A DNA stretch of 33,951 nt from an uncultured Oscillospiraceae bacterium (lineage in GTDB: Bacteria; Bacillota; Clostridia; Oscillospirales; Oscillospiraceae): contig CAKTKT010000017.1 in assembly GCA_934572325.1 (NCBI GenBank), forward strand, positions 1 to 33,951, written 5' to 3'. Position 1 is the first letter of the stretch; each line of letters opens with the position of its first letter. This document shows, piece by piece, positions 15,088 to 22,180 of the stretch. The translations under genes and the position numbers were made by a program. Below the pieces are notes generated by a model. The model made no database searches and had not been told where the DNA came from. It saw only the letters and a program-made list of their open reading frames with translations.

Positions 15088-15372
15088 ATGAAACTCAAAC
15101 CGTTGGCTGACAGAGTGGTTCTCAAGCAGAACGAAGCCGAGGAGCGCACCTCCTCCGGCATATTCCTCACCGCGTCCGCGCAGGAAAAGCCCGAGGTCTA
15201 TGAGGTCGTTGAGGTCGGTCCCGGCGGAATGGTGGACGGCAACGAGGTCAAAATGATCGTCCATGCCGGTGAGAAGGTTCTTGTCGGCAAGTACAGCGGC
15301 ACCAAGGTCAAGCTCGACGAGGTCGAGTACACCATCGTGCGTCAGTCGGACATTCTGGCTGTTATAGAGTAA
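15088..15372 (+). CDS. groES: Co-chaperonin GroES
   Basis: The 94-residue GroES (Cpn10) subunit, which caps the GroEL ring during protein folding. KLKPLADRVVLKQNEAEERT at the N-terminus and the mobile loop TSSGIFLTASAQEKPE are family hallmarks; the roof and C-terminal part read GEKVLVGKYSGTKVKLD. GGAGG lies 11 nt before the ATG. It is the first gene of the heat-shock operon, 22 bp ahead of groEL. Confidence 0.99.
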   Translation: MKLKPLADRVVLKQNEAEERTSSGIFLTASAQEKPEVYEVVEVGPGGMVDGNEVKMIVHAGEKVLVGKYSGTKVKLDEVEYTIVRQSDILAVIE

Positions 15373-15394
15373 ATTTTACTGGAGGTTTTATATT

Positions 15395-17023
15395 ATGGCT
15401 AAGCAGATCATATACGGTGAAGAAGCAAGAAAGGCTATCGAGCGCGGCGTGAATCAGCTCGCCGATACCGTGAGAATAACGCTCGGACCTAAGGGGCGCA
15501 ACGTTGTGCTCGACAAGAAGTTCGGCACTCCGCTGATAACCAACGACGGCGTGACGATTGCAAAGGAGATCGAGCTTGAGGACGCTTTCGAGAACATGGG
15601 CGCGCAGCTCATCAAGGAAGTCTCCACCAAGACAAACGACGTTGCCGGCGACGGCACCACCTCCGCCACGCTCCTTGCCCAGGCAATGATCAACGAGGGG
15701 CTGAAAAACCTCGCCGCGGGCGCGAACCCCATGGTCATGAAGCGCGGCATCCAGAAGGCGACCGAGGCGGCTGTCGAGGCTGTCAAGGGTGCGTCCCAGC
15801 CCGTGTCCGGCGCGAAGGACATCGCCCGCGTCGGCACTATCTCCTCCGGCGACGAGCATATAGGCACGCTCATCTCCGAGGCGATGGAGAAGGTCAGTCA
15901 GAACGGCGTTATCACCATTGAGGAGTCCAAGACCGCCGAGACCTATTCCGACGTTGTCGAGGGCATGCAGTTCGACCGCGGCTATCTCTCCCCCTACATG
16001 GCCACCGATATGGACAAGATGGAGGCCGTCATCGACGACGCGCTCATCCTCATCACTGACAAGAAGATCTCCAACATTCAGGAGATACTGCCTCTGCTTG
16101 AGCAGATAGTCAAGGCGGGGCGCAAGCTGCTCATCATCGCCGAGGACGTCGAGGGCGAGGCTCTTGCGACCATCATCCTCAACAAGCTCCGCGGCACGTT
16201 CACCTGCATCTGCGTCAAGGCTCCCGGCTTCGGCGACAGGCGCAAGGAAATGCTTCAGGACATCGCCATCCTCACCGGCGGTCAGGTCATCTCCTCCGAG
16301 CTCGGCATGGAGCTCAAGGACGCCACGATCGATATGCTCGGTCAGGCGCATCAGGTCAAGGTCACGAAGGAGAACACCGTCATCGTTGACGGCGCAGGCT
16401 CCTCCGAGGACATCAAGGCGCGCGCCGCGCAGATCCAGCACCAGATTGATACCACCACGTCCGAGTACGACAAGGAGAAGCTGCAGGAGCGTCTTGCAAA
16501 GCTCTCCGGCGGCGTTGCGGTCATCAAGGTGGGCGCTGCTACCGAGACGGAGATGAAGGAAAAGAAGCTGCGCATCGAGGACGCGCTCAACGCGACCCGC
16601 GCCGCTGTGGCGGAGGGCATCGTCCCGGGCGGCGGCACTGCCTACGTGCTCGCGTCCAAGGCTGCCGACAAGCTCGTCGGCACGCTTGAGGGCGACGAGA
16701 AGACCGGCGCTGCCATCGTTGCCAAGGCTCTGAAAGCCCCGACGATGCAGATCGCCGCGAACGCAGGACTTGAGGGCGCTGTCATCCTCAACAACATCTA
16801 CGCCTCCTCCGACCCTAACTACGGCTTCGACGCCGCGAACGGCAAGTACGGCGACATGATCGCCATGGGCATTGTTGACCCGACCAAGGTTTGCCGCAGC
16901 GCTCTGGAGAACGCCGCCTCTGTGGCGGCGATGGTGCTCACCACAGAGAGCCTCGTCGCCGACCTGCCGGAGAAGAATCCTCCCATGCCCGCACCCGGCG
17001 GCGATATGGGCGGCATGTACTAA
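15395..17023 (+). CDS. groEL: Chaperonin GroEL
   Basis: The 542-residue 60-kDa chaperonin, which folds proteins in an ATP-driven double ring with GroES. It has the ATP-binding TLGPKGRNVVLDKKFGTP near residue 30, the VAGDGTTSATLLAQAM motif near 85-100 with catalytic Asp, the apical domain, and the closing VVPGGG-type segment (GIVPGGGTAYVLA). The tail is a short GGDMGGMY instead of a long GGM repeat. GGAGG precedes the ATG by 8 nt. It is expressed with groES from the CIRCE-controlled promoter and ends at a strong terminator. Confidence 0.99.
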   Translation: MAKQIIYGEEARKAIERGVNQLADTVRITLGPKGRNVVLDKKFGTPLITNDGVTIAKEIELEDAFENMGAQLIKEVSTKTNDVAGDGTTSATLLAQAMINEGLKNLAAGANPMVMKRGIQKATEAAVEAVKGASQPVSGAKDIARVGTISSGDEHIGTLISEAMEKVSQNGVITIEESKTAETYSDVVEGMQFDRGYLSPYMATDMDKMEAVIDDALILITDKKISNIQEILPLLEQIVKAGRKLLIIAEDVEGEALATIILNKLRGTFTCICVKAPGFGDRRKEMLQDIAILTGGQVISSELGMELKDATIDMLGQAHQVKVTKENTVIVDGAGSSEDIKARAAQIQHQIDTTTSEYDKEKLQERLAKLSGGVAVIKVGAATETEMKEKKLRIEDALNATRAAVAEGIVPGGGTAYVLASKAADKLVGTLEGDEKTGAAIVAKALKAPTMQIAANAGLEGAVILNNIYASSDPNYGFDAANGKYGDMIAMGIVDPTKVCRSALENAASVAAMVLTTESLVADLPEKNPPMPAPGGDMGGMY

Positions 17024-17051
17024 GCCGTCAAGGACAACGAATAAAGCTATT

Positions 17052-17086
17052 ATGGCGCTGCCTGAAATTCAGGCAGCGCCATTTTT
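17052..17086 (+). terminator. Terminator of groES-groEL
   Basis: A 15-nt arm starting ATGGCGCTGCCTGAA pairs fully with its complement around a single-base centre (effectively a 4-5 nt loop), followed by TTTTT. It abuts the stop of the convergent small gene at 17091. Confidence 0.95.
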
Positions 17087-17090
17087 GAGG

Positions 17091-17306
17091 TCAGCTAAGA
17101 TCATTGTCGATTTTCAGTATGGTTATTTTCTCATCCTCGGATGCGATAGGATATACGGATGTCTCTATATAAATCTCCTCCGCACACTCCATTGCACATA
17201 TCAGCGCTTGCGCACTGGGCAACGCAAGCGGTATCTTTTCCAAATCCTCTATTACAGAATCTACCGCACCGCAAAGTACCGCATACATTTTTTTGTAGTC
17301 CGCCAT
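17091..17306 (-). CDS. Small conserved-type hypothetical protein beside XRE gene
   Basis: 71 residues, acidic, predicted mostly helical (DYKKMYAVLCGAVDSVIEDL at the start, then an ALICAMECAEEIYIET helix). It has no membrane segment and no known motif. Short proteins opening with YxxMYxxL are frequent in clostridial mobile or phage-derived regions, but I know no function. The longest open frame starts with a TTG that is part of the -35 box of its own promoter, so it cannot be the true start; the ATG at 17306 is downstream of the promoter, with a weak GGTGGG site. It is divergent from the XRE gene. Base composition is poorer in G and C than the neighbours. Confidence 0.6.
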   Translation of the reverse strand: MADYKKMYAVLCGAVDSVIEDLEKIPLALPSAQALICAMECAEEIYIETSVYPIASEDEKITILKIDNDLS

Positions 17307-17327
17307 TCGCCGCCCACCCCATTTGCT

Positions 17328-17436
17328 CGTATCCGGGCAAATAGAATAGCATAAATTTTCTCGGTCTGTCAACCCGTATTCGGGTAAATGCGCCCGTTTC
17401 TGCTGTTAAGATTGTTTAGACCCGAAAATGGGTAAC
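17328..17436. promoter_or_regulatory. Three operator-like repeats between the small gene and the XRE gene
   Basis: CGTATCCGGGCAAAT (from 17328) and CGTATTCGGGTAAAT (from 17375) are near-identical direct copies. The latter lies in the palindrome ACCCG-TATT-CGGGT (17372-17385). A third, ACCC-N6-GGGT, lies at 17420-17433 and reads like an inverted copy. They flank the minus-strand promoter and precede the XRE start by 30 bp, fitting autoregulation of a divergent pair by the XRE protein. Confidence 0.55.
17343..17372 (-). promoter_or_regulatory. Promoter of the small hypothetical gene
   Basis: Minus-strand TTGACA (complement of 17367-17372), 18 bp, TATTCT (complement of 17343-17348). The -35 touches the second operator-like repeat. 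Confidence 0.7.
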
Positions 17437-17462
17437 AGCAAGAAGCGAGGGGAAATTGCGCT

Positions 17463-17714
17463 ATGGGGTATTCAGACCTGTATGTGCGGCGCATACGCAG
17501 CCTTTGCAGGGCGCGCGGCATTGCCATCAACAAGCTCGCAACGATGAGCGGCGTAAAGCAGTCTACGCTTGACAATATAGTCCGCGGTCTCACAAAGAAT
17601 CCGCGCGTAATGACGCTTCACAAAATTGCAATCGCATTTAATATGACACTCGCCGAGTTCCTTGACTTTGACGAGTTGAACGATTACATTTTTGACGAAG
17701 GCGATGAGTTGTAG
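17463..17714 (+). CDS. XRE-family helix-turn-helix protein
   Basis: 83 residues, almost entirely one Cro/C1-type HTH domain: YVRRIRSLCRARGIAINKLA, then MSGVKQSTLDNIVRGLTKNP as turn and recognition helix, and ALAEFLDF-like closing residues (MTLAEFLDFDEL). There is no separate effector domain, so it is probably a small repressor. GAGGGGA at 17447-17453 fixes the ATG. It is divergent from the small gene, with operator-like repeats between them. This HTH type (short, ending in an acidic tail) is common in clostridial accessory regions and some antitoxins, but the partner gene does not resemble a known toxin. Confidence 0.85.
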   Translation: MGYSDLYVRRIRSLCRARGIAINKLATMSGVKQSTLDNIVRGLTKNPRVMTLHKIAIAFNMTLAEFLDFDELNDYIFDEGDEL

Positions 17715-17820
17715 GCACCTCATCCGGTTCGCTCCGCGAACCACCTTAGCCATAGGCATAAGTGCGCGTTGACCAAATCAAAGATTTGGACGCTTACTTA
17801 TCCTCAAGGAGAAGGCTTTA
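17715..17820. repeat. Intergenic repeat-like element with two hairpins
   Basis: After the XRE stop comes CACCTCATCCG, a hairpin GGTTCGC-TCC-GCGAACC (17726-17742), CACCTT, a second hairpin CCAAATC-AAA-GATTTGG (17773-17789) and TCCTCAAGGAGAAGGCTTT. From memory, stretches reading CACCTCATCCG ... CACCTTC ... CAAGGAGAAGGCTT are dispersed between genes in many gut Clostridia. Here the block is split by about 50 bp containing the second hairpin. Only one copy lies in this window, so repeat status is not shown here. Confidence 0.45.
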
Positions 17821-17851
17821 TATGTGCAGACATGGCTTTTTAAAAGCTGGT

Positions 17852-17890
17852 ATCGCCTCCCGGATTTATTTCGGGAGGTGATTGATTTTT
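17852..17890 (+). terminator. Terminator-like hairpin upstream of the glycosylase gene
   Basis: ATCGCCTCCCG (17852-17862) pairs with CGGGAGGTGAT (17872-17882) with one G-U, followed by a T run at 17886-17890. It would end transcripts from the XRE gene. The remaining 17821-17851 holds only a GCTTTTTAAAAGC palindrome. Confidence 0.75.
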
Positions 17891-17892
17891 AA

Positions 17893-17921
17893 TTGCATTG
17901 TCTGTATTCCTAGGATATAAT
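17893..17921 (+). promoter_or_regulatory. Promoter of the alkA-ogt operon
   Basis: TTGCAT at 17893-17898, exactly 17 bp, and a perfect TATAAT at 17916-17921. It starts 3 bp after the preceding terminator-like T run. Confidence 0.82.
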
Positions 17922-17964
17922 CAATAATAATTATTATATAAAAACCGCTGGTGGGGGGATGCGT

Positions 17965-18606
17965 ATGTATTTTGAATACGGCGAGGTGGAGCTTTCCTAT
18001 CTGCGGCAGAGGGATAAGCGGCTGGGCGAGGTCATCGACCGCGTGGGGCATATCGAGCGCGAGACGGACGGCGACCTCTTTTCCTCCGTCGTGCACCACA
18101 TCATCGGGCAGCAGATCTCCACAAAGGCGCAGGCGACCGTCTGGCAGCGGATGCGGGATGCGCTCGTCGCGGTCAACGCCGAAACGCTGCTTGCGGCGGG
18201 TGTTCCGATTCTGCAATCGCTCGGCATGAGCTTCCGCAAGGCGGAGTATATCACGGATTTCGCCCAAAGGGTACACAGCGGCGCATTTGACCTCGACGCG
18301 GTGGAGCGCATGAGCGATAGAGACGCTGTCCGCGAGCTGAGCAGCTTGAAAGGCGTCGGCGTATGGACGGCGGAGATGATTTTGCTGTTCTGCCTGCAGC
18401 GACCCGATGTTTTCAGCTACGACGACCTCGCCATCCGGCGCGGTCTGCGCATGGTGTACCACCACCGGACGATCGACCGGAGGCTCTTTGAAAAATACCG
18501 CCGCCGATTCAGCCCCTATTGCAGCGTGGCGAGCCTGTATCTCTGGGCGGTGTCCGGCGGGGCGATACCCGAAATGCGGGATCATAAGCCGAAAGGCAAA
18601 AAGTGA
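17965..18606 (+). CDS. alkA: DNA-3-methyladenine glycosylase, AlkA/HhH-GPD type
   Basis: About 213 residues of the helix-hairpin-helix glycosylase superfamily, which removes alkylated purines to open base-excision repair. IIGQQISTKAQATVWQRM (about 48-65) is the typical AlkA segment. The HhH is LSSLKGVGVWTAEMILLF (about 128-145), and the catalytic Asp lies in the following SYDDLAIRRGL. It lacks the extra N-terminal domain of E. coli AlkA, like many short bacterial forms, and has no FeS cluster cysteines, so it is not EndoIII or MutY. The first ATG (17959) touches the GGGGGG site; the second (17965) is better spaced. It is followed 12 bp later by ogt: a two-gene alkylation-repair operon. Confidence 0.92.
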   Translation: MYFEYGEVELSYLRQRDKRLGEVIDRVGHIERETDGDLFSSVVHHIIGQQISTKAQATVWQRMRDALVAVNAETLLAAGVPILQSLGMSFRKAEYITDFAQRVHSGAFDLDAVERMSDRDAVRELSSLKGVGVWTAEMILLFCLQRPDVFSYDDLAIRRGLRMVYHHRTIDRRLFEKYRRRFSPYCSVASLYLWAVSGGAIPEMRDHKPKGKK

Positions 18607-18618
18607 AAGGAGCGCCCT

Positions 18619-19152
18619 ATGGTCTATACCTGTCGTTACGCTTCCCCCTTGGGCGGCGTCCTGCTGGCGGCGGACGAAAGCGGACTGACCGGTCTTTGGT
18701 TCGACGGGGCAAAATACTTTGCCGCCGGTCTTCCGGCGGAGCGCACGGTGCAGGAAACACCCGCTCTCGCAGAAGCCAAGCGCTGGCTGGATATTTACTT
18801 TTCCGGCAGAGCGCCGGACTTCACGCCGCCGCTGCACCCTGCCGGCTCTGTGTTCCGTCAGGCGGTGTGGACGCTGCTTTTGCGCATACCGTATGGCGAA
18901 ACGAGCAGCTACGGCGAGATCGCGCGGCAGCTCGCCGCCGAAAAAGAAAGCGCCCAAATGTCCGCGCAGGCAGTGGGCGGCGCAGTCGGGCACAATCCAA
19001 TCTCGCTCATTATCCCGTGTCACCGCGTCGTCGGCGCTGACGGCAGTCTGACCGGCTACGCCGGCGGGATAGACAAAAAGCTCCGGCTTTTGGAGCTGGA
19101 GGGGGCGGACACGGGCAGCCTGTTCATCCCGAGGCGCGGCGCGGCGCTGTGA
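18619..19152 (+). CDS. ogt: Methylated-DNA-[protein]-cysteine S-methyltransferase
   Basis: A 177-residue suicide repair protein that takes the methyl group from O6-methylguanine onto its own cysteine. The acceptor Cys lies in IIPCHRVVGADGSLTGYAGG (about residues 131-150). The DNA-binding HTH is FRQAVWTLLLRIPYGETSSYGEIA. The N-terminal ~75 residues form the usual small RNase H-like domain. A few extra residues (AEKESAQMSA) extend the loop before the GGAVGHNP segment. AAGGAG precedes the ATG, 12 bp after the glycosylase stop, so both enzymes are made together. No Ada-type regulatory domain is present, so alkylation-induced control is not evident. Confidence 0.96.
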   Translation: MVYTCRYASPLGGVLLAADESGLTGLWFDGAKYFAAGLPAERTVQETPALAEAKRWLDIYFSGRAPDFTPPLHPAGSVFRQAVWTLLLRIPYGETSSYGEIARQLAAEKESAQMSAQAVGGAVGHNPISLIIPCHRVVGADGSLTGYAGGIDKKLRLLELEGADTGSLFIPRRGAAL

Positions 19153-19163
19153 CGCGCCCCCCC

Positions 19164-19586
19164 TTATTTTGCCATTAGTTCCCTTATCTTTTCCCGAATG
19201 GCAAGCTCCGCCTCGTGCGCGTCGGCAATGTTCCAAACGGCGCTCTCCATCGGGCACAAGCCCGTGTTGGTGCGGTTTGCTATCGCGTCCACGACCTCGT
19301 CCGCGCCGTGCTCCACGCCGAAGCGGTCAAAAACCTCCTGCGCCGCGCGGCTCATGACGCGCGCGTATACGCTGCGTGCCGCAAGCTCTGCATACAGATA
19401 CGCCGCCGCGCGCCCGACGACCCTGTCCGCCACGCTGTACCCCGCGAGACTGCGCTGCGCGTCTATCAGCTCAAGCAGCGGTCTCACGCCGCGCTCGGCG
19501 CTGACATATTCCTCCTCGCCCTTGCAGGCGGCAAGGGTATAATTTCCCTCTGCAAGCAGCTTTTTTGCCCTTTCCATGTCGTTCAT
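19164..19586 (-). CDS. DUF1893 domain protein (deaminase-like fold, TM1506 family)
   Basis: 140 residues matching the DUF1893 pattern: LAEGNYTLAACKG, then ERGVRPLLELID, ADRVVGRAAAYLYA, ARVMSRAAQEVFDRFGVEHG, and NRTNTGLCPMESAV near the end. The family is known from T. maritima TM1506, whose structure is related to the cytidine-deaminase fold but without a typical zinc site; its function is not established. Here the CPME cysteine is kept. The longer frame adds 23 residues, but AAGGAG lies before MNDMERAKKLL, so 19586 is the start. It is convergent with ogt (11 bp apart, no terminator visible) and divergent from the NUDIX gene. Confidence 0.85.
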   Translation of the reverse strand: MNDMERAKKLLAEGNYTLAACKGEEEYVSAERGVRPLLELIDAQRSLAGYSVADRVVGRAAAYLYAELAARSVYARVMSRAAQEVFDRFGVEHGADEVVDAIANRTNTGLCPMESAVWNIADAHEAELAIREKIRELMAK

Positions 19587-19623
19587 TGCTTCCGCTCCTT
19601 TCCGGAGTAGTTTTCTCTCCCTG

Positions 19624-19652
19624 ATTATCCGATATTTCGCCGCCGCGGTCAA
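19624..19652 (-). promoter_or_regulatory. Promoter of the DUF1893 gene
   Basis: Minus-strand TTGACC (complement of 19647-19652), 17 bp, GATAAT (complement of 19624-19629). Confidence 0.7.
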
Positions 19653-19740
19653 CAAGTTTTTATGAATATCATGGCTTTTTCGGGTAAAGTGTAGTAAACT
19701 TTCCTCATATATCTGCGATCCGCACCACGGAGGTCATATC

Positions 19741-20217
19741 ATGCGCAACACTTCACTGTGCTATATCGAGCGCGGGCGGGAATATCTCATGCTGCACCGC
19801 GTGAAAAAGGAAAACGACGAGAACCGCGACAAGTGGATAGGCGTCGGCGGCAAGTTCGAGGAGGGCGAGAGTCCGGAGGAGTGCATGCTGCGCGAGCTGC
19901 GCGAGGAGACGGGGCTGACCGCGCTAAGCTGGCGTATGCGCGGGATAGTGACGTTCGTATCCGACGAGTGGGGCACGGAGTATATGCACCTTTTCACGTG
20001 CAGCGAGTACGCCGGCAGCATAAGGGAGTGCGGCGAGGGCGTGCTGGAATGGCTCGACCGCGGTGCGCTGATGAATATGCCGATATGGGAGGGCGACAGG
20101 ATATTTCTCCGCCTTCTTGACGAGGACGCGCCGTTTTTCCTGCTCAAGCTGTGCTACAGCGGCGACACGCTCACGCGCGCCGTCCTCGACGGGCGCGAGC
20201 TTTCGCTCGGAAATTGA
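19741..20217 (+). CDS. NUDIX hydrolase, MutT/8-oxo-dGTP diphosphatase-like
   Basis: 158 residues. A complete Nudix box (GX5EX7REUXEEXGU) runs from GGKFEEGESPEECMLRELRE to ETGL, about residues 37-60, which positions the metal ions that cleave nucleoside diphosphate-X bonds. The context (CYIERGREYLMLHRVKKEND, DKWIGVGGKFE) is that of clostridial MutT-type 8-oxo-dGTP diphosphatases, which clean the nucleotide pool of oxidised guanine. GGAGG at 19729-19733 fixes the ATG. Its position next to alkylation-repair genes supports a mutation-avoidance role, but substrate cannot be proven from the Nudix box. It ends at a strong terminator. Confidence 0.9.
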   Translation: MRNTSLCYIERGREYLMLHRVKKENDENRDKWIGVGGKFEEGESPEECMLRELREETGLTALSWRMRGIVTFVSDEWGTEYMHLFTCSEYAGSIRECGEGVLEWLDRGALMNMPIWEGDRIFLRLLDEDAPFFLLKLCYSGDTLTRAVLDGRELSLGN

Positions 20218-20237
20218 CGCAAATGCAATAAGCCAAT

Positions 20238-20264
20238 CAGAGGGCGGCAAACTGCCGCCCTCTG
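20238..20264. terminator. Terminator between the NUDIX gene and acnX
   Basis: CAGAGGGCGGCA, loop AAC, TGCCGCCCTCTG: a perfect 12-bp stem followed by TTTGGTCATTTT on the plus strand. The convergent acnX operon ends 25 bp away and may use it too. Confidence 0.9.
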
Positions 20265-20289
20265 TTTGGTCATTTTATTCAAGCTCGGT

Positions 20290-20730
20290 TCACTCGACCT
20301 CGACCACGCCGTCGTCCTTGACGGTGACGGTCATGCCGGTCTTGACATACGCCAGAAACTCCTCGCCGAGCTGATCGACAACGGGCATCTTCGCGTCCGT
20401 CCACACGTCCGCGAGGATCGCGCCGGAGGCGGCGAGCGAGTCAATGGGCATGGAGAAAAGCATACACGCCGGCTGGAGATGGCGCGAGCACACGGTGTAG
20501 AGCACCATGCCGCCGGTGGTAGAGCCGATGGTCTGCGGCAGGCAGAGCGCCTTGCCGAGCATGGACTGCTTATAGAGATCGGGGTTGTTCTGGTCGCCGC
20601 ACTTGACCTTCTTGTCGCCGAACATCATTGCCATCTGATAGCTGGCAAGCGTGTTGAAGCCGCCATGGCTGACAAGCGCCTGCGCCGTACACGTGCCGGG
20701 AACTATCACACGTCCTTTGAACTGCTTCAT
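20290..20730 (-). CDS. Aconitase X small (swivel) subunit
   Basis: 146 residues of the DUF126/aconitase X swivel domain, which carries substrate-binding residues for the larger iron-sulfur subunit. Typical segments are KGRVIVPGTCTAQALVSHGGFNTLASYQ at the start (split here as KGRVIVPGTC and HGGFNTLASY), GKALCLPQTIGSTTGGMVLY near residues 60-79 and a closing DAKMPVVDQLGEEFLAYVKTG. Its start overlaps the large-subunit stop by ATGA, so both are made in step. In other bacteria AcnX is cis-3-hydroxy-L-proline dehydratase, and in archaea a mevalonate-5-phosphate dehydratase. Neither pathway is visible nearby. Confidence 0.93.
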   Translation of the reverse strand: MKQFKGRVIVPGTCTAQALVSHGGFNTLASYQMAMMFGDKKVKCGDQNNPDLYKQSMLGKALCLPQTIGSTTGGMVLYTVCSRHLQPACMLFSMPIDSLAASGAILADVWTDAKMPVVDQLGEEFLAYVKTGMTVTVKDDGVVEVE

Positions 20731-22007
20731 TTTCTGCCCTCCTTGCCGGTGATGATGTCAAGGATCTCGTCTTCTCTGTAAAATCTCGCGCTGGTGTAGG
20801 TGCGGAGCTTGTTGGAGGAGGTGATGACCGCCTTTTTCTTGCACAGGGGATTGTTCATGTACATGAGCGGGCATATGTAGCTGACGATTACGCCGTAGCT
20901 GGCGAGCTTCGCGCCGTAGGTTCCGGCGTTAAGCTCCTTTATCACGGCGGGGGAGGCGGTGAACACCGTGGGAACGCTGACCTTGTCCATGCCGTTTGCG
21001 CGCAGCTTCGCCTCGATATTATCCGCCCAGTCCATCATCTGGCGCAGCGTCATATGCGGGCAGCCGACAAAGCACAGCTCGGGCTTCACGTCCTTGTTCT
21101 TCCAGATGACGGGGTAATTGTCCTGCACGCGCTGAAGCTCTGCATCGTCGATAACGTAGACCTGCGCGCCCTCCTTGATGAGCGCCTCGCCCTGCTCTTT
21201 CGCCTCCGGCGTGAGGTTTTCGATGTGGAAAAGCCCCACCGCGCCGTTGGACGCGGTCGCCGCGCCGAAGTCCTTGAGGTAGCTGCACGCCTCGTCGTCC
21301 AGCTCGGTTCCCAGCCACTTGTCGAGCCCCTTGACATACGGGACCTCCTCCATGACCTTCATGCCGATGGCGGAGCCGAGAAGCTGCGCCTCGGGCTTCT
21401 TCTCGCATTTGACCTCGATCACCCATGTCGCCTTGCGCCCCTCATCGGTCAGCAGACCGAACTCCGGCACGAACCCCGCGATAGAGCCCATCAGCTCTAT
21501 CATGCCGGAGTTGCGGTTGCAGTGCGCGCCGAGCACGGAGTTGGCGTACACGACGGCGGACGACTCCGCCCAGCTCAGTATGTCGCCCTTATGGGGCTTG
21601 TTGCCCATCTGGTCAACATAGCAGGTGCAGGAGTAAGCGTCGTCATCGACAATGCCGAGCTTTTTAAGCTGCTCTTCGAACCTCGCCTGCTCAGTGTACA
21701 TTATCTTCTCGAAAACAATGTCCTCAAGAAAGCTCGTGGGAACGTTCTTGTCGAGCGGGCGCGGGTCGGCGGTGAACCTCTGTCCGTTCGTCAGACCCGC
21801 GTCGATAAGGCGGTCAAAGAGGTCGTACACGGGCTTGAGCGCCGCGAGACCGTAGGATATGACCGTGTGTCCCTCCTTGCCGGTGACAGGCACCATGCGC
21901 TCCGCCCCAAAGGTGTCGCCGTACATGACGAGGGTTTTCATGACCTTTGCCATCATCTCGCCCTTTTCGCCGTTGAGCAGAGCCTGCTGTTCGGGTGTAA
22001 GCTTCAA
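20727..22007 (-). CDS. Aconitase X catalytic subunit
   Basis: 426 residues, the DUF521 aconitase X catalytic part of the two-subunit type. It begins MKLTPEQQALLNGEKGE, the conserved N-terminus, from a TTG codon with AGGAAGTGG upstream. Cysteines likely to hold the iron-sulfur cluster lie in YSCTCYVDQMG, GAHCNRNSG and CFVGCPHMTLRQM. Members are dehydratases with [2Fe-2S] or [3Fe-4S] clusters acting on small hydroxy acids. The substrate here is open: no hydroxyproline racemase, proline-uptake or mevalonate gene is in the window. It is the first gene of a two-gene operon with its own promoter. Confidence 0.93.
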   Translation of the reverse strand: MKLTPEQQALLNGEKGEMMAKVMKTLVMYGDTFGAERMVPVTGKEGHTVISYGLAALKPVYDLFDRLIDAGLTNGQRFTADPRPLDKNVPTSFLEDIVFEKIMYTEQARFEEQLKKLGIVDDDAYSCTCYVDQMGNKPHKGDILSWAESSAVVYANSVLGAHCNRNSGMIELMGSIAGFVPEFGLLTDEGRKATWVIEVKCEKKPEAQLLGSAIGMKVMEEVPYVKGLDKWLGTELDDEACSYLKDFGAATASNGAVGLFHIENLTPEAKEQGEALIKEGAQVYVIDDAELQRVQDNYPVIWKNKDVKPELCFVGCPHMTLRQMMDWADNIEAKLRANGMDKVSVPTVFTASPAVIKELNAGTYGAKLASYGVIVSYICPLMYMNNPLCKKKAVITSSNKLRTYTSARFYREDEILDIITGKEGRK

Positions 22008-22076
22008 AATACCACTTCCTTAAAAATATTTAACTTTTTGCTTCAAAATACTTGTGTACTTTTGCCATCTGACGAT

Positions 22077-22105
22077 ATTTTAACACGTTGCCGCGCAATA
22101 AACAA
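22077..22105 (-). promoter_or_regulatory. Promoter candidate of the acnX operon
   Basis: Minus-strand TTGTTT (complement of 22100-22105), 17 bp, TAAAAT (complement of 22077-22082). Confidence 0.6.
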
Positions 22106-22135
22106 TAGTCAATCCGGCGCATATGCGAAATAAAT

Positions 22136-22163
22136 TCATCCCTGCGCCGCGGCGCAGGGATGA
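22136..22163. terminator. Terminator of the beta-helix/BlaI/BlaR1 operon
   Basis: TCATCCCTGCGCC pairs perfectly with GGCGCAGGGATGA around a 2-base centre (in practice a 4-6 nt loop). Minus-strand RNA continues AUUUAUUU; plus-strand RNA continues GCUGUUUUU. It lies 18 bp after the stop of the M56 gene. Confidence 0.9.
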
Positions 22164-22180
22164 GCTGTTTTTATGTCATG

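Noticed and set aside
17091..17372. Long 93-residue version of the small protein
   Set aside because: Its TTG start coincides with the -35 box of the gene's own promoter, so it would not be in the transcript; the ATG at 17306 is used.
17463..17714. Toxin-antitoxin pair with the neighbouring small gene
   Set aside because: The genes are divergent, whereas toxin-antitoxin genes are normally co-directional, and the small protein has no toxin motif. Left open only as a weak possibility.
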